Of a stretch of 64,000 nucleotides of DNA, positions 62,240 through 64,000 are shown in pieces; position 1 is the first letter of the stretch; each line of letters starts with the position of its first letter. The stretch comes from Desulfofundulus thermosubterraneus DSM 16057 (GTDB lineage: Bacteria; Bacillota; Desulfotomaculia; Desulfotomaculales; Desulfovirgulaceae): NCBI RefSeq assembly GCF_900142025.1, contig NZ_FQZM01000004.1, forward strand, positions 62,001 through 126,000, written 5' to 3'. A program made the translations under genes and the position numbers. A model generated the notes under the pieces. That model searched no databases. It saw only the letters and a list, made by a program, of their open reading frames with translations, and was not told the origin of the DNA.

Positions 62240-63505
62240 ATGGACAAAAAAATTGGTTACCTTGGCCCATGTGGTACCTTTTCGGAACTGGCGGTGCGGC
62301 AATACCTGGCCCGGCAGCCGGCAGGGGATGTCCAAATGGTAGCCCTGCCGTCCATATACGAAGTGCTTGCGGCGGTGGTGCAGGGAGAAGTGACCGAAGC
62401 GGTGGTGCCGCTGGAGAACTCCAGTGAAGGGGCGGTTAACCAGACTCAGGACCTGCTGGCCCATACTTTCCCGGACTTACGCATTAAAGGGGAGATCATC
62501 CTGCCGGTGGTCCACTGCCTTATGGCTCCGCCGGGAGTACCGCTAAAGACGATTGAAAGGGTGCTTTCCCATCCCCATGCCCTGGCCCAGTGCCGGGAGT
62601 TCATCTCCAGACACCTGCCCGGAGCTCAAGTGGTGGAAACCGCCAGCACGGCCGCTGCCGTGCACCTGGTGGCTTCCACCGGTGCTCCCTGGGCAGCCAT
62701 TGGCCCCGTAACGGCTGCCCGGGAGTACGGGCTGGAAGTGCTGGTGGAAAAAATCAATGATTGCTCCGGCAACGCCACCCGGTTTATCGTGGTCGGCCGT
62801 GAGGACGGCGGGTGGGCGCCAGACTGCAAAACAACCCTTATTGTTTCCGTGGCCCACCGCCCCGGAGCCCTGTACGAGGTGCTGGGAGAGTTTGCCGCAA
62901 GGGGGATCAACCTGACGCGTATAGAGTCCCGTCCCTCCAGGCGCCGTTTGGGGGAGTACCTGTTTTTCATTGATCTAGTAGGCCACCGGCATGATAAACA
63001 GGTACAGGAAGCTTTAGAAGCAGTGGCTTCCCGGGCAGAGCTGAGGGTGCTCGGTTCCTACCCCGCGGACTTGAGCGGGCTTGAGTACACTGCCGTCCCG
63101 GTCGATAAAGTAAAGCGGCCTGCTGGCGGCATCCCCAGCAGCTCAACGGTGGAGGCCGGGTTCACCGGGGAGGCGGTATCCCGATCCCCGGTCCAATGGG
63201 AGGAAATTGAAAGGTTGCGGGAGGCCATTGACGGGGTGGATGCACAAATAGTGTCCCTGCTGGCCCGGCGCAGCGCCCTGGCAGCCCGGATAGGGAAATT
63301 AAAGGCGGGCTTTTACCCGGTGCGCGATCCCCACCGGGAGTCCCGGGTGCTGGCCTGGGTGCGCCGCCTGGCCCAGCTAAAAGGGGTGGACCCGGCGATG
63401 GTGGAAAAAGTATATCGTTTGATCATCCAGCATGCCGTACACCTGCAAAGGGAACAGCAGGGACAGGTCCAGGCCGCCTGCACCCCGCCTGCCGGTGACT
63501 TTTAA
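62240..63505 (+). CDS. pheA: Bifunctional prephenate dehydratase / chorismate mutase
   Basis: 421 residues. Domain order is prephenate dehydratase (residues about 4-185; GYLGPCGTFSELAV, VVPLENSSEGAVNQT, NATRFIVVG), then ACT (about 198-270; TLIVSVAHRPGALYEVLGEF, RIESRPSRRRLGEYLFF), then a C-terminal chorismate mutase of the AroQ type (about 325-410; LREAIDGVDAQIVSLLARRS, RDPHRESRVL). In E. coli PheA the mutase is at the N terminus, so the order here is reversed. The enzyme makes phenylpyruvate from chorismate; the ACT domain gives Phe feedback. It begins 18 bases after aroF. Confidence 0.92.
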   Translation: MDKKIGYLGPCGTFSELAVRQYLARQPAGDVQMVALPSIYEVLAAVVQGEVTEAVVPLENSSEGAVNQTQDLLAHTFPDLRIKGEIILPVVHCLMAPPGVPLKTIERVLSHPHALAQCREFISRHLPGAQVVETASTAAAVHLVASTGAPWAAIGPVTAAREYGLEVLVEKINDCSGNATRFIVVGREDGGWAPDCKTTLIVSVAHRPGALYEVLGEFAARGINLTRIESRPSRRRLGEYLFFIDLVGHRHDKQVQEALEAVASRAELRVLGSYPADLSGLEYTAVPVDKVKRPAGGIPSSSTVEAGFTGEAVSRSPVQWEEIERLREAIDGVDAQIVSLLARRSALAARIGKLKAGFYPVRDPHRESRVLAWVRRLAQLKGVDPAMVEKVYRLIIQHAVHLQREQQGQVQAACTPPAGDF

Positions 63506-63524
63506 GGCCGGGTTTCCCCCGGCC
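63506..63524. terminator. Hairpin after pheA
   Basis: GGCCGGG (63506-63512) pairs with CCCGGCC (63518-63524) around TTTCC. There is no U run on the plus strand, so termination is not certain. Confidence 0.4.
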
Positions 63525-63544
63525 ACTTGAAAATGGAGACACTG

Positions 63545-63739
63545 CTACCCGATTTCCGGTTTTCTTTCCCTCCGTCCTGTTTTATAGGACATCTGCCATT
63601 TTACCGCCTTGCTGGTTCCATGACGGTGGACGCTTTCCAGCTGTGCCTTTTGGGATTTAATTTCCCTTGGTTGAGGGATTCCCGGCGGGCGGTGGAGGTC
63701 CGCAATGGTTTCGGGTCTTTTGTAACCGTTGCCGGTCAT
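63545..63739 (-). CDS. Possible 64-residue basic protein
   Basis: Minus-strand ATG at 63739 has AAAGGAGGTG 4 bases ahead, a near-perfect ribosome site. The product is basic and polar (MTGNGYKRPETIADLHRPPG, REIKSQKAQLESVHRHGTSK) without membrane span or Cys; it looks disordered or nucleic-acid-binding. It converges on pheA. A plus-strand frame over the same bases has no ribosome site. No family recognised; the ribosome site is the main argument. Confidence 0.45.
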   Translation of the reverse strand: MTGNGYKRPETIADLHRPPGIPQPREIKSQKAQLESVHRHGTSKAVKWQMSYKTGRRERKPEIG

Positions 63740-63835
63740 GGGGCACCTCCTTTTTTGACTGTTTCATGCTTGCTTTAATGTTATTTTGCCCTGTCCTATA
63801 ATCCCTAATCTCCCGCGGCATGGGTAAAAGAAAGT

Positions 63836-63869
63836 AAAAAAACCCTTCTTAGCGGTACAGAAGGGTTTT
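63836..63869 (-). terminator. Terminator at the right end (minus strand)
   Basis: On the minus strand AAAACCCTTCT (63869-63859) pairs with AGAAGGGTTTT (63849-63839), running into seven U (63842-63836). It ends the gene entering from the right edge. Confidence 0.8.
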
Positions 63870-63900
63870 ACTGGTTTTTCTTTAGTTATGGATTCATGCG

Positions 63901-64000
63901 TTAGTGAAGGGACTTTTTATATTCTTTAGTAAGCTCAAAGATCTTTTCCAGTTCAGCCCTTGTTTCCTCATCGAAAAGATCCTTTACTAAAAGCATATGC
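63901..64000 (-). CDS. Partial gene at right edge (C-terminal end only)
   Basis: A minus-strand frame enters from beyond 64000 and ends at TAA 63901-63903. The visible 32 codons read LVKDLFDEETRAELEKIFEL then TKEYKKSLH, an amphipathic helix. ATG at 63996 could begin a 31-residue peptide, but the terminator just after it and the frame open to the edge favour the end of a longer gene. Not identifiable from this piece. Confidence 0.5.
   Translation of the reverse strand, partial: HMLLVKDLFDEETRAELEKIFELTKEYKKSLH

Noticed and set aside
63527..63778. Plus-strand frame of 83 codons after pheA
   Set aside because: No ribosome site and odd composition; the opposite strand has a strong site and a plausible frame.

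Overview
The window looks like the chromosome of a GC-rich, spore-forming, probably thermophilic Firmicute of the Desulfotomaculum / Desulfofundulus / Pelotomaculum group (Peptococcaceae). That placement is inference. It rests on sporulation and germination genes (spoVS, a GerM-domain lipoprotein, a SpoIIIE-type translocase, a PASTA penicillin-binding protein), T-box and cobalamin riboswitch control, frequent TTG/GTG starts behind strong AGGAGG-type ribosome sites, and a lactate permease plus Lut-type lactate oxidation locus such as lactate-using sulfate reducers carry. No 16S rRNA is present to prove it.

Positions 1-29000 follow a gene order known from Bacillus subtilis: dapG, dapA, RNase J, tepA, ylzJ, then spoIIIE/ftsK, a RodZ-like gene, pgsA, cinA, recA, rny, ymdB, spoVS. 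Several blocks are inserted: mazEF plus an IS3-transposase scrap (3.9-4.7 kb), uppP and a lactate block (FadR-type regulator, lactate permease, lutC, a fused lutB-lutA; 5.9-12.5 kb), selU (15.1-16.2 kb), rimO, an FtsH-like protease and azlCD. Between recA and rny there is no ORF, but there is a near-consensus promoter followed by a transcript that folds into a long stem and ends in an intrinsic terminator, which makes a good small-RNA candidate.

Positions 29000-33000 carry a dipeptidase, a PHP phosphoesterase, an aminotransferase and small conserved proteins. Positions 33000-40500 are a late cobalamin pathway (cobU, cobQ, cbiB, cbiA, cobS, cobD-type, cobC) behind a B12 riboswitch with a clear terminator; cobC carries a one-base frameshift in a G run. 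A PASTA penicillin-binding protein and thiM follow. Positions 43.9-50.7 kb are mostly minus strand: a GNAT-like protein, tiny membrane proteins, a GerM lipoprotein, a second complete FtsK/SpoIIIE paralog, lgt and a zinc-ribbon protein. Positions 51-58 kb (minus) hold hyuA-hyuB, an alpha/beta hydrolase and an ADP-forming acyl-CoA synthetase, divergent from a CaiB-type CoA transferase; this reads as a catabolic module of unknown substrate. Positions 59.4-63.5 kb hold a radical SAM protein and the phenylalanine operon aroF-pheA, controlled by a T-box with a Phe (UUC) specifier and two successive antiterminator/terminator switches.

The most unusual signals are (1) a family of intergenic palindromic elements with CCAGCACTCAC / GTGAGTGCTGG arms at five places (1.6, 35.4, 42.7, 50.9, 59.3 kb), with compensated arm changes, a nested copy and shared flanks; (2) the duplicated switch of the T-box; (3) the 6S-like RNA candidate between recA and rny; and (4) two identical-core operators exactly 189 bp apart ahead of the lactate permease.
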